Part shown: positions 20,109 to 28,360 of the stretch, piece after piece | Numbering within the stretch: position 1 is the stretch's first letter | How the letters are laid out: the number at the start of each line of letters is the position of its first letter | NCBI GenBank assembly: GCA_025358305.1 | Contig: JANYJZ010000032.1 | Coordinates: 62,001 to 126,000, forward strand | Reading direction: 5' to 3' | DNA: 64,000 nt | DNA from: Ignavibacteriota bacterium | Lineage (GTDB): Bacteria; Bacteroidota; Ignavibacteria; UBA10030; SZUA-254 | Made by a program: the position numbers and the translations under genes | Notes under the pieces: model-generated | Told to the model about the DNA's origin: nothing | Seen by the model: the letters and a program-made list of their open reading frames with translations, nothing else | Database searches by the model: none

Positions 20109-20363
20109 CACCGCCCACCCCCGCCCTTTTTTCGTTCGCCCGTCCCACGCGCGGGCCGCTTGAGTACGTTGCTTGAGCACGTCCAAGATGGCGTGCAACT
20201 TTCCTTCCCTTTTCCTACATTTGCGTCCATGACGCAACCCCCGAGAGTACGCATCCCGGCAGCGCGCGGCCGAAGATCCGCGGCAACCATGGCGGGAGCG
20301 ACCATTCGGTCGCACACACCCCCGCCCCTCGTCTATCAAGCGCGTAAGAAAGGACGAACATCG
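20109..20363. other. Intergenic region upstream of the PLD gene
   Basis: 255 bases without a convincing gene. It contains one promoter candidate (20193-20223) and a pyrimidine-rich stretch (20199-20215) that forms its spacer. The rest of the stretch shows nothing recognisable. Confidence 0.5.
20193..20223 (+). promoter_or_regulatory. Candidate promoter for the PLD-like gene
   Basis: GTGCAA (20193-20198), a 17-base pyrimidine-rich spacer and TACATTTG (20216-20223). The -10 fits the TAnnTTTG form known from Bacteroidota. The -35 is a weak match. It would give a leader of about 135 bases. Confidence 0.35.
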
Positions 20364-21572
20364 ATGAAAACTCTCTCTCTCCTTCTCATGCTTTTTGTCC
20401 TGGCCTGCCCGGGGATCTCGCAAAGCCCTGTGCATGGATCGATCGAACTCGTTGAAAGCATACCGGTCGAGACCGTGCTCGACAACCCGGAGATAGCGAA
20501 CACGCCGGAGGTCTGGCACGGCATGATCGCCTCGGCGAAGACCTCGCTCGACATCGAGGAGTTCTACATTTCGGACAAACCGGGCGAACCCTTGGAGGCG
20601 ATCCTCGCGGAGATCGTCAAGGCGGGCGAGCGCGGCGTGAGCGTCCGGATCCTCGCCGACTCGAGGATGTTCAAGACCTACCCTGAGAGCGTCACGCGCC
20701 TCGGAACGTTGAAGAACATCGAGTCGCGCACCATCGATTACGGCAAGCTCGCCGGCGGCATCCAGCATGCAAAGTACTTCATCGTGGACGGCAAGGAGAT
20801 TTTCCTCGGGAGCCAGAATTTCGACTGGCGCTCCCTGAAGCATATCCACGAGCTCGGGCTCCGCATACGGAGCGAGGAGCTCGTCGGCCCGTACCGCGAC
20901 ATCTTCAACCTCGACTGGACGCTCGCCTCGGACCCGAAGGCGCCCGTACCGGCGCGAGTCTACGGCGGGCCCGTGCGCGTTGCGCTTCCCTCGGGCGATA
21001 CCGTCTCCTTCCGTCCGACGGCGAGCCCACGGTCGCTTCTGGCCGATTCGACGATGTGGGACGAGACGAACATCGTGGCGCTGATCGACGGCGCGCGAGC
21101 TGAGGTCTCCTGCCAGTTCCTCACCTACTCCCCCGCCGGCCGCGACAAGAGCTCCTACGCGGTCCTCGAGGACGCGCTCAAGCGCGCAGCCTCACGCGGC
21201 GTCAAGGTCTCGATGATCGTCGCCGACTGGGGAAAGAACCATCCGACGGTCGACTACCTCGAGACCCTCGCGACAGTCCCGAACATCCAGGTGAAGTTCA
21301 GCGAGATCCCGGAGTGGAGCGGCGGATATATCTCCTTCGCTCGGGTCGAGCACTTGAAGTACGTCATCGCGGACGCGGATGCGTTCTGGCTTGGCACGGC
21401 GAACGCCGAGAAGAGCTATTTCTACAACACCCGGAACGTCGGCGCGGTCATCCGGGGTTCGGCCCTCACGGCGCAGATGCGGAAGATCTTCCTCAAGAGT
21501 TGGGACGGGCCGTATACGGCCCTCATCACGCCCGCGACGCAGTACAAACCCCGTGATCACGGCGAACATTGA
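20364..21572 (+). CDS. Secreted phospholipase D-like protein (PLD3/PLD4-type)
   Basis: A 402-residue exported protein with a signal peptide (MKTLSLLLMLFVLACPGIS). Both HKD active-site motifs are intact: HAKYFIVD near residue 133, followed by LGSQNFDWRSL, and HLKYVIAD near residue 330, followed by WLGTANAE. The NFDWRSLKHIHELG context resembles the eukaryotic PLD3/PLD4 and poxvirus K4/F13 branch, which includes 5'-to-3' exonucleases and lipid transferases, more than bacterial cardiolipin synthases. It probably cleaves a phosphodiester outside the cytoplasm, with DNA, RNA or lipid possible. The start is the ATG at 20364, with AAAGGA 9 bases upstream. The reading frame is open further upstream but without a signal peptide. 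Confidence 0.83.
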   Translation: MKTLSLLLMLFVLACPGISQSPVHGSIELVESIPVETVLDNPEIANTPEVWHGMIASAKTSLDIEEFYISDKPGEPLEAILAEIVKAGERGVSVRILADSRMFKTYPESVTRLGTLKNIESRTIDYGKLAGGIQHAKYFIVDGKEIFLGSQNFDWRSLKHIHELGLRIRSEELVGPYRDIFNLDWTLASDPKAPVPARVYGGPVRVALPSGDTVSFRPTASPRSLLADSTMWDETNIVALIDGARAEVSCQFLTYSPAGRDKSSYAVLEDALKRAASRGVKVSMIVADWGKNHPTVDYLETLATVPNIQVKFSEIPEWSGGYISFARVEHLKYVIADADAFWLGTANAEKSYFYNTRNVGAVIRGSALTAQMRKIFLKSWDGPYTALITPATQYKPRDHGEH

Positions 21573-21632
21573 CGAAGTGCCACAAGGGCCGTCATCTGAC
21601 GGCTCCACCCTCATCACAAAGGAGCAGCAGCG

Positions 21633-22337
21633 ATGGATGCAAAGGAGATACTCAGGCAGATCGAATCGTTCGGAGACCCACGGATCAAAAAGGTCCTACT
21701 GGAGCACGGCGCGAAAGAGCCGCTCGCCGGCGTGAAGGTCGGCGACCTCAAAAAGATCCAACAACGCGTCAAGGTCAACCACGATATCGCCCTGAAGCTC
21801 TTCGAGACCGGCCATTACGACGCGATGTATCTTGCAGGTCTCATCGCCGATGACATGCTCATGACGAAGAAGGACCTCGAGCGCTGGTCCCAGACCGCGT
21901 ACGCAGGTATCGCCGAGTACACGCTCCCCTGGGTCGCCGCCCAGGGACGCTTCGGGTGGGAAATGGGCCTCGCCTGGACCCTATCGAAGAAGGAGACGGT
22001 CGCCTCCGCCGGCTGGATGACCCTCTCGTCGGTCGTCGCGATGACGCCCGACGACGCGCTCGACATGAAAGCGCTCACCGCGCTCCTCGCCCGCGCCAAG
22101 AAGGAGATCCACAAGGCGCCGAACCGCATTCGGTCGGCGATGAACGCGTTCCTCATCGCCGTGGGGTGCTATGTCGTGCCGCTCTCAAAGAATGCCGTCG
22201 CCGCCGCCCAAGCGATCGGCGAGGTCTCCGTCGACGTCGGCGGGACGGCGTGCAAGGTCCCTTTTGCGCCCGACTACATCAAGAAGGTCGCCGCCCGCGG
22301 ATCCCTCGGCAAGAAGCGCAAGAGCGTCAAGTGCTGA
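21633..22337 (+). CDS. DNA alkylation repair family protein (AlkD-like)
   Basis: A 234-residue, all-helical protein of the ALK/HEAT-like repeat superfamily used by AlkD and AlkC glycosylases. The segments GVKVGDLKKIQQRVKVNHDIALKLFETGHYDAMYLAGLIAD and the W-containing helices (ERWSQTAYAGIAEYTLPW) match the family layout. The basic C terminus ends LGKKRKSVKC. AlkD removes cationic alkylpurines without base flipping. Many relatives have no tested activity, so the substrate is not certain. AAGGAG stands 8 bases before the ATG. Confidence 0.78.
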   Translation: MDAKEILRQIESFGDPRIKKVLLEHGAKEPLAGVKVGDLKKIQQRVKVNHDIALKLFETGHYDAMYLAGLIADDMLMTKKDLERWSQTAYAGIAEYTLPWVAAQGRFGWEMGLAWTLSKKETVASAGWMTLSSVVAMTPDDALDMKALTALLARAKKEIHKAPNRIRSAMNAFLIAVGCYVVPLSKNAVAAAQAIGEVSVDVGGTACKVPFAPDYIKKVAARGSLGKKRKSVKC

Positions 22338-22353
22338 CTCGGCGCGCCAAGGC

Positions 22354-23133
22354 ATGAAGGACAACTTCTCGAAACAATCCGGGCTCTACGCGCAGTTTCG
22401 GCCGCAATACCCTCGGGAGCTTGTCGCGTTCCTCTTGTCGCACGTCCCGGGACGCTCTCTGGCGTGGGACTCGGGCACGGGGAACGGCCAGTTCGCCCGC
22501 GAACTCGCCCGTGTGTTCGAGACCGTCTGCGCCACCGACGTGAGCCCGGAACAGATCTCGCACGCTCGGCCTGGGCCCAACATCCGCTACAGCGTCGGTG
22601 CGGCCGAAGCGTCGTCGTTCCCGGACGGCAGCTTCGATCTCGTCTGCGCGGCCCAAGCCGTCCGCTGGTTCGACTTCGGGCGGCTCTACCAGGAGGTCTA
22701 CCGCGTCCTGAAGCCCTCAGGGGTCTTCGCGGTGGCGGGCTATTCCCTCTGCACGGTCGGCCAGGAGCTCGATCCAGCGCTCCGTACGTTCTACACAGAC
22801 GTCGTCGGGCCGTACTGGGACGCCGAGCGCCATCTCGTCGATGCGCACTACCGCACGATCCCCTTTCCCCTGCGCGAGATACCCTGCCCGGAGTTCGCCG
22901 AGCACTTCCAATGGACCGTCGACGAGTTCATCGGATACGTCCGGACCTGGTCGGCGGTCCAGCACTATGTCGACGCGATGTCCGCCGACCCGACCGAGTC
23001 CCTGCGGACGGAACTCGTACGCACATGGCACCGGAGCGTGAAGCGCGATGTCGCATTCCCGTTCTTCCTCAGGATGGGGACACCCGATGAGCGGCTCCTG
23101 GACCGGCATCACGCCGGGGGAGCGCAGAGTTAA
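22354..23133 (+). CDS. Class I SAM-dependent methyltransferase
   Basis: A 259-residue Rossmann-type methyltransferase. SAM motif I is AWDSGTGNGQFA near residue 38, the acidic end of strand 2 is ATDVSPEQI, and motif IV lies around FDLVCAAQAVRWFDF, followed by a VLKPSGVFAV post-motif. The N terminus, FSKQSGLYAQFRPQYP, is shared with small-molecule methyltransferases of the UbiE/trans-aconitate type. The substrate is unknown. It lies 16 bases after the AlkD-like gene and 2 bases before the TrpF-like gene, so the three form a transcription unit. Confidence 0.85.
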   Translation: MKDNFSKQSGLYAQFRPQYPRELVAFLLSHVPGRSLAWDSGTGNGQFARELARVFETVCATDVSPEQISHARPGPNIRYSVGAAEASSFPDGSFDLVCAAQAVRWFDFGRLYQEVYRVLKPSGVFAVAGYSLCTVGQELDPALRTFYTDVVGPYWDAERHLVDAHYRTIPFPLREIPCPEFAEHFQWTVDEFIGYVRTWSAVQHYVDAMSADPTESLRTELVRTWHRSVKRDVAFPFFLRMGTPDERLLDRHHAGGAQS

Positions 23134-23135
23134 TT

Positions 23136-23804
23136 ATGGACCCGACGGACCGACCGCGCGTCAAGATCTGCTGCATCAGTTCGGCCGCCGAAGCTCAGGT
23201 GGCGATCCGCCACGGCGCTTCTGCCGTCGGCCTGGTGTCGAGTATGCCGAGCGGCCCGGGGGTCATCGACGACGAACGCATACGGACGATCGCCTCGGGC
23301 ATGCCGAGCGGGATCTCCTCCTTCCTCCTGACGAGCCGCCGCACGACGGACTCGATCATCGATCAGATGCGGCTCACCGGGGCGACGACGGTCCAGATTT
23401 GCGACACGCTCGACCGAGGCACCTACGCCGATCTCGCCTTAGCCTTGCCGGGGGTGACGATCGTGCAGGTCGTCCACGTCACCGGCCCAGACTCGGTGGA
23501 CGAGGCCCTGGCCGTCGCGGAGCACGTCGACGCGCTTCTCTTGGATTCCGGGAACCCGTCGCTCCCGGTGAAGGAACTCGGCGGTACGGGACGGACGCAC
23601 GACTGGAGCGTGAGCGCCGAGATCCGCCGGCGCGCGGCCGTCCCAGTGTACCTCGCCGGGGGCCTCCATTCGGGCAATGTCGGTGAGGCCATCCGGAGAG
23701 TCGGGCCGTACGGCCTCGACGTCTGCAGCGGGGTCCGCACCCGAGGAGCGCTCGATCCGGCGAAACTTGCCTCCTTTTTCCATGAGATCCGTCTCGCGCG
23801 CTAA
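23136..23804 (+). CDS. TrpF-like (phosphoribosylanthranilate isomerase family) protein
   Basis: A 222-residue TIM-barrel protein. It matches TrpF at the first strand (VKICCIS for VKICGIT, keeping the general-base Cys), at the LLLDSG segment that carries the general-acid Asp, at VYLAGGL and at the phosphate-binding GLDVCSGV. It differs where TrpF normally has SPRYV: here SGPGV removes the arginine that holds the anthranilate carboxylate. The usual SGVE is SGVR, and there is an added GNPSLPVKELGGTGRTHDW loop. No other trp gene is near. I read it as a paralogous subfamily with a different sugar-phosphate substrate. A GGAG lies 14 bases before the ATG. Confidence 0.75.
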   Translation: MDPTDRPRVKICCISSAAEAQVAIRHGASAVGLVSSMPSGPGVIDDERIRTIASGMPSGISSFLLTSRRTTDSIIDQMRLTGATTVQICDTLDRGTYADLALALPGVTIVQVVHVTGPDSVDEALAVAEHVDALLLDSGNPSLPVKELGGTGRTHDWSVSAEIRRRAAVPVYLAGGLHSGNVGEAIRRVGPYGLDVCSGVRTRGALDPAKLASFFHEIRLAR

Positions 23805-23874
23805 ACCCGTGCCGAGACACAGAGCGCACCGCTCGCCTCCTCCCGTCAATATCCGCGTTTCTTCCCCCAGGCCG

Positions 23875-23905
23875 TGTCAACCTTTTCACCCCTGCCTCCG
23901 TCTTA
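23875..23905 (+). promoter_or_regulatory. ECF-type autoregulatory promoter of the sigma operon
   Basis: TGTCAACC (23875-23882), a 16-base spacer and CGTCTTA (23899-23905) lie just upstream of the sigma gene. An AACC-type -35 with a CGTC -10 is the common signature of promoters read by ECF sigma factors, and such genes often activate themselves. Transcription would begin near 23910, leaving a short leader before the GTG at 23928. Confidence 0.5.
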
Positions 23906-23927
23906 TATGACAGATTCAGGAGATCTC

Positions 23928-24512
23928 GTGACAGATGAGAAAGAATTGATCCACCGAGCGCAGTCCGGCGATACCGCAGCGTTCCGCGCACTCGTGGAGC
24001 GCTCGAGACTCCACGTCTTCCGCCTCGCCTACGACATGACGGGGAACCGTCACGACGCGGAGGATCTGTCACAGGATGTCTTTGTCAAAGCCTACCGGTC
24101 CCTCCACGCCTTCCGCGGCGATGCGAAATGGAGCACGTGGCTCTACCGGATCACGATGAACGCCTGCCTCGACCACCGCGGGGCGGCATCCCGAAAACCC
24201 ATGAACACACACGAACCCTTGAACGACGAGATCTTGCCGAGCCAGGCGCATGCGGGAGAGGTGACCCCCGACCGGGCCGCGGAGTCGCGGATCCTCGGCC
24301 GTCACATCGACGCCGCTCTCGGCCGGCTTTCCAACCGCGAGCGCGCCGTCTTCACCTTGCGGCACTATCACGACCTCCCCCTGAAGGAGATCGCCTCCGC
24401 CCTCGAGATCACGGAGGGGAGCGTCAAGTCGTACCTCTTTCGGGCGTTGGCGCACCTCCAAGAGGACCTCTCGTTCTATCGGAACGATCCCGGAATGGAG
24501 CACGCATCATGA
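23928..24512 (+). CDS. RNA polymerase ECF-subfamily sigma factor
   Basis: A 194-residue two-domain sigma. Region 2 has LAYDMTGNRHDAEDLSQDVFVKAYR and WSTWLYRITMNACLDHRG. Region 4 has LSNRERAVFTLRHYHDLPLKEIASAL followed by EGSVKSYLFRAL. The linker between them is short, as in SigE-type ECFs. I choose the GTG at 23928 because AGGAG lies 6 bases upstream, better than an ATG 21 bases earlier. The stop overlaps the anti-sigma start (ATGA). It probably directs its own operon, including the two exported HEAT proteins. Confidence 0.93.
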   Translation: MTDEKELIHRAQSGDTAAFRALVERSRLHVFRLAYDMTGNRHDAEDLSQDVFVKAYRSLHAFRGDAKWSTWLYRITMNACLDHRGAASRKPMNTHEPLNDEILPSQAHAGEVTPDRAAESRILGRHIDAALGRLSNRERAVFTLRHYHDLPLKEIASALEITEGSVKSYLFRALAHLQEDLSFYRNDPGMEHAS

Positions 24513-25324
24513 CACACGAAGAATGCCAGGACAGATTCGCGGAACTCCTCTACGGCGGGCTCGAACCAGACGACGCCGCCGTGTGCCGGGAACACTTGCG
24601 GGGCTGCGACGGGTGCGCGAAGGCCTTCGCGGCACTCGAGTCGACGCGCTCCCTGATGGACCGGCGCGTCCGAGACGAGCCCGGCGAGGCGTACTGGGCG
24701 TCGTACTGGTCCCGGATCGAATCCCGGATCGGGTCGACCGCACCGAAGAGCGAAGCCGCCTCGCGGAGGCCGACGCCGATCTTCCGCTTGCCCAGCGCGT
24801 GGCTGGCCGGCGCGGCGGCGATCCTCCTCGTCGGGTTCGGGATCTACCTCGGACGGAACATCCTAGGGACCGCACCCTCCCCGGCCGAGGTCGCGCTGCA
24901 ACCCCCGACCGCATTGCATACGAGCGGCGAGGACTCCCTCGCCGCGCGGACCGCGTCGTACCTCGAGCGTTCCAAGGTCCTTCTGCAGGGGATCGTCAAT
25001 CAGGACGACCTCCAAGGGACCTTCGGCTCCGTCGAGCGCCAGCGGCGGATCTCGCGCCAGCTCATCGGCGAGGCGCACGTCCTTTCGGCTGCGCTGAAAC
25101 AGCCGGACCAGCAGCAGGTCCGGGAGCTCATCGCCGACTTGCAGATCATCCTCCTCCAGCTGGCGAACATCGAGGTGGAGCCCGGCACGCCGGCGATCGA
25201 GCTCGTGAAGCAGGGCGTGGACCATAAGTCCATTCTTCTCAAGATCCGCGTGGAGGAACTCCGGGCGCTCTCGCGCCGGACCTCCACCCAAGCGGCGGCC
25301 GACACCGCCAGAACACATCTCTAA
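24509..25324 (+). CDS. Zinc-binding anti-sigma factor, membrane anchored
   Basis: A 271-residue protein. The N terminus (THEECQDRFAELLYGGL, then CREHLRGCDGC) has the HxxxCxxC zinc anti-sigma domain that holds ECF sigmas inactive. One membrane helix follows near residues 98-115 (WLAGAAAILLVGFGIYLG). The remaining 150 residues would be periplasmic and are mostly helical and Gln-rich (LKQPDQQQVRELIADLQIILLQL), with no enzyme motif. This domain may sense an envelope signal. It is translationally coupled to the sigma gene. Confidence 0.85.
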   Translation: MTHEECQDRFAELLYGGLEPDDAAVCREHLRGCDGCAKAFAALESTRSLMDRRVRDEPGEAYWASYWSRIESRIGSTAPKSEAASRRPTPIFRLPSAWLAGAAAILLVGFGIYLGRNILGTAPSPAEVALQPPTALHTSGEDSLAARTASYLERSKVLLQGIVNQDDLQGTFGSVERQRRISRQLIGEAHVLSAALKQPDQQQVRELIADLQIILLQLANIEVEPGTPAIELVKQGVDHKSILLKIRVEELRALSRRTSTQAAADTARTHL

Positions 25325-25339
25325 CCCTAAGGAGCGACC

Positions 25340-26923
25340 ATGCAACGACACGCAATGAGATCAGCCGTCATCACCGCCGGAGCCATCCTTCTGCTCTTCG
25401 CCGGCGCACTTCGCTCCCCCCTCGGCGCCCAGGAGAAGGCCTCCGCTGCGTACGAGAAAGCCTACGGATACATCCTCGACGAGCGGTGGACGGACGCCCA
25501 AAAGGCGCTCGGCGAGTTTCTTCGGTCGTACCCGAAGAGCACGTATGCCGATGCCGCACAGTACTGGCACTGCTATACCCGAGAGAAGCTCGGCGAGAGC
25601 GCCGAGGAGGTTTACCGCTGCTTTAAGGAGTTCATCTCCGCCTATCCAAAGAGCAAGTGGGCAGATGACGCAAAGAACAACCTCATCACCCTCGGCACGA
25701 AGCTCGCCAAAGAAGGTAAGCCCGAGTACGCGGCGAGCATCAAGGGGAGCGACAGCGACGAGGATGACGACGTGAAGCTCGCGGCGCTCAACGCTCTCGG
25801 CAACATGGGAAGCACCGAGGCGACCTCGACCCTCGTCCGACTCTACGACCAGACCTCCGACGACCGGATGCGCGAGAAGATCGTCTATATCCTCGCGAAC
25901 AACGAGTCGGATGATGCGCTCAAGAAGCTCGCCGAGATCGCCGGAAAGGACCGCGCCCTCCCCGTCCGCAAGGCGGCTATCAACGCCCTGAGCAATCATG
26001 GCGGCAAGGAGGCAGAATCGGTCCTCATCGATATCCTGAAGAACGGGAAGGACACCGAGATGCGCTCTACGGCGCTCTACGCGCTCGCCAACACGGGCTC
26101 CGCATCGAGCATCCCTCTCCTCGGCGAGATCGCCCGGACGGAGACCGACAAGGGGCTCGCTCAAGCGGCCGCCTACGCGCTCGGCAACATGGAGAACACC
26201 CAGTCGACGGATGAACTCCGGCGCACGCTCAAGGAGGGCCGTCTGAAGGAAGCTCGGGTCGCGGCGATGTACGCGCTCGGTAACCGTGGCGATGCAGCAG
26301 CCGTGAGCATCCTGAAGGAAGCCGCCCTCACTGATGCCTCGGAAGATCTCGGGACGGCCGCCGCGTACTCCCTCGGGAATCTCCACGACGCTCAAGCGAT
26401 CGAGGCGTTGAAGGAGATCGTCGCCAAGAGCGCGTTCCCGAAGACACAGGAAGCCGCGATCTACAGTCTCGGGAACACCGGAGATGCGTCTGCGCGGGAA
26501 TTCCTGCTCCATACCGCACTGACGAGCACCGATGATCGTATCGGCAAAACAGCGCTCTATGCGCTCTGTAACTCTGAAGGGCACGACCGCGCCAAGAACA
26601 TGCTTGAGATCGTGAAGAATGCCCGATCGCGGGATGTCCGAAAACAGGCACTCTTTCAGATCGGCAACGGCGAGGACGCGGAAGGGATCCCCATCCTTGG
26701 GAAGATCATTCGCGAGGAGAAGGACCCCGAGATGCTCGTCGGCGCGATCTACGCGCTCGGCGGGACCCAGAATGACGATGCGGTGCCCTTCCTCGTCGAG
26801 GCCGCGGGGAAGGACCGGGACAAGAAGGTCCGGAGCGCCGCGGTGAACGCCCTCGGTCAGATCGGCACGGCAAAGGCCCGCGCGGCCCTCCTGGACATCC
26901 TCCAGGGGAAAGGAAAGGAGTAG
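25340..26923 (+). CDS. Exported TPR/HEAT-repeat protein
   Basis: A 527-residue protein with a signal peptide ending near GAQEK (residues 1-30). Residues 35-125 are two or three TPR-like units of the outer-membrane-lipoprotein/YbgF type (DERWTDAQKALGEFLRSYPKS, then CFKEFISAYPKSKWADDA). Residues 145-525 are about eleven 31-residue HEAT/PBS-lyase repeats, each with an AAAYALGN or ALYALANTG core. Such solenoids bind proteins and have no catalytic site. It is co-transcribed with an ECF sigma and its anti-sigma, so a role as an envelope-stress scaffold or as a partner in the signal path is plausible. That is inference. AAGGAG precedes the ATG. Confidence 0.85.
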   Translation: MQRHAMRSAVITAGAILLLFAGALRSPLGAQEKASAAYEKAYGYILDERWTDAQKALGEFLRSYPKSTYADAAQYWHCYTREKLGESAEEVYRCFKEFISAYPKSKWADDAKNNLITLGTKLAKEGKPEYAASIKGSDSDEDDDVKLAALNALGNMGSTEATSTLVRLYDQTSDDRMREKIVYILANNESDDALKKLAEIAGKDRALPVRKAAINALSNHGGKEAESVLIDILKNGKDTEMRSTALYALANTGSASSIPLLGEIARTETDKGLAQAAAYALGNMENTQSTDELRRTLKEGRLKEARVAAMYALGNRGDAAAVSILKEAALTDASEDLGTAAAYSLGNLHDAQAIEALKEIVAKSAFPKTQEAAIYSLGNTGDASAREFLLHTALTSTDDRIGKTALYALCNSEGHDRAKNMLEIVKNARSRDVRKQALFQIGNGEDAEGIPILGKIIREEKDPEMLVGAIYALGGTQNDDAVPFLVEAAGKDRDKKVRSAAVNALGQIGTAKARAALLDILQGKGKE

Positions 26924-26927
26924 CGCC

Positions 26928-28010
26928 ATGACCCCGAGAACTCTCTTCACCTGGAGCATCCTGATGCTGGTCACGGCCGGATCGGCCTTGGGCGGCCAGG
27001 AGGTCATCCGGCAGCCGCAGAGCGCGGGGGATCTCGCGCACAGGTGGGCGTGGGCCCAGCAAGAGGCCGCGCACCGAGGCGAGAAGCGCTACTGGATCGG
27101 TTATTCGATCGTAAAAATGATGCCGGAAGGATCGTTCACCGGAACGTTCTACAGCGATGAACGGCGGAACCGCCCCGCGCTGCGCGAGGTCCTCGCCGGC
27201 ACGAAGGTCGAGGAGATCGCCGCCGGCGCCCATGGCTCGCGCCTGGTCCCGAAGGAGGTCGCGTTCCTCTTTTCCATCGAACCTTCGGACGCCGGTGCCG
27301 GTAGGGTCCGGGAGGTGCGCATTTCAAATCTGACGCTTCATGTCGAGCTGGACAGGAAGCCGCTCTTCTGGCTCGAAGGGGCTCCCGACGGCGAGAGCAC
27401 GGCGCTCCTGTCGAAGGAATTTGCGGAATCGGACCTGGAGGCGGTGAAGGAAGATATCGTGCAGGGGATCGGAATGCATGAAGAGTCGGCGCTCGCCCTC
27501 CCGTTCTTGCGTAGCGTCATCGCCGGGAACGAACCGAAGGACCTCAGAAGCCGCGCAGCGATGGCGCTCGGCCAGATCCGGAGTGCGGAGTCCCTCGCGC
27601 TCCTCGGCGAGGCGGTCGAACACGACCCTTCCGAGGAGGTCCGGGCACAGGCGGTCGAGGCGATCGGCCAGATGGACAGCGCCTTCGGATTGGAAACGGT
27701 GATCCGGTTCGCCCGGGACCGCCGGCTTGACGCGGAGACCCGCCGAAAGGCGATCTCTGCGCTCAGCCAGATCGCTTCGGCCAAAGCGGTACGCACGCTC
27801 TCGGAGATCACGGAAAAGGACGAGGACGCGGAGGTCCAGCGCCAAGCGCTCTACGCGCTCGCCCAAACCGAAGGCGGCGGCATCGATGCGATCATCGCGA
27901 TCGCGAAGACGAATCCGAACAGGAAGCTCCGGCGCGACGCGATCTACATGCTGGGGGAATCGGACGATCCCCGGGCCTTTGAGACGCTCCTGGCGATCAT
28001 CCGGGAATAG
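26928..28010 (+). CDS. Exported HEAT-repeat protein
   Basis: A 360-residue protein starting 4 bases after the previous gene, with a signal peptide (MTPRTLFTWSILMLVTAGSALG). Residues 30-180 form a non-repetitive domain I do not recognise (RWAWAQQEAAHRGEKRYWIG, then VRISNLTLHVELDRKPLFWL). Residues 185-358 are five or six HEAT/PBS repeats (AAMALGQIRSAESLALLGEA, QAVEAIGQMDSA, KAISALSQIASAKA). It is a shorter relative of its upstream neighbour and probably works with it in the same envelope complex. The stop is 13 bases from the convergent small membrane gene, and no terminator hairpin is visible between them. Confidence 0.8.
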   Translation: MTPRTLFTWSILMLVTAGSALGGQEVIRQPQSAGDLAHRWAWAQQEAAHRGEKRYWIGYSIVKMMPEGSFTGTFYSDERRNRPALREVLAGTKVEEIAAGAHGSRLVPKEVAFLFSIEPSDAGAGRVREVRISNLTLHVELDRKPLFWLEGAPDGESTALLSKEFAESDLEAVKEDIVQGIGMHEESALALPFLRSVIAGNEPKDLRSRAAMALGQIRSAESLALLGEAVEHDPSEEVRAQAVEAIGQMDSAFGLETVIRFARDRRLDAETRRKAISALSQIASAKAVRTLSEITEKDEDAEVQRQALYALAQTEGGGIDAIIAIAKTNPNRKLRRDAIYMLGESDDPRAFETLLAIIRE

Positions 28011-28023
28011 GACCCTTGGAGGG

Positions 28024-28329
28024 CTACGCTTCTTCCGGGCCGCCGGCGAGGCTCTTGCGGCCGCGGATCATCTGCGTGTAGAAGAACGGCCCCTCGACGA
28101 GCGTCAGGAGCATCAGGGAAGCGGTGTCGCGGTCGAACCAGGTCCCGAACCCCTTTTCATCCATGAAGAGCTTTACGATGACCGTCGAGATCGACCAGCC
28201 GACGGAAAAGACAAGGAGGAGGAACGCGACTGCGAGGAGGCCTTCCTTGATATCCGACTCCTGCCAGCGCTTCGTGTAGAGCGCGGTCGCGGCGATGACA
28301 TGAAGATAGAAGATGCCGAGTGTGATCAT
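28024..28329 (-). CDS. Small integral membrane protein
   Basis: A 101-residue protein with three hydrophobic segments: MITLGIFYLHVIAATALY, EGLLAVAFLLLVFSVGWSIS and, after a charged loop (DEKGFGTWFDRD), TASLMLLTLVEGPFFYTQM. The cytoplasmic tail is RGRKSLAGGPEEA. I do not recognise the family. It lies 31 bases downstream of the glycosylphosphotransferase on the same strand and may share its transcript. Confidence 0.7.
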   Translation of the reverse strand: MITLGIFYLHVIAATALYTKRWQESDIKEGLLAVAFLLLVFSVGWSISTVIVKLFMDEKGFGTWFDRDTASLMLLTLVEGPFFYTQMIRGRKSLAGGPEEA

Positions 28330-28360
28330 ACGTCTCCGATCGTGGTGATGGTCGCGCCCG

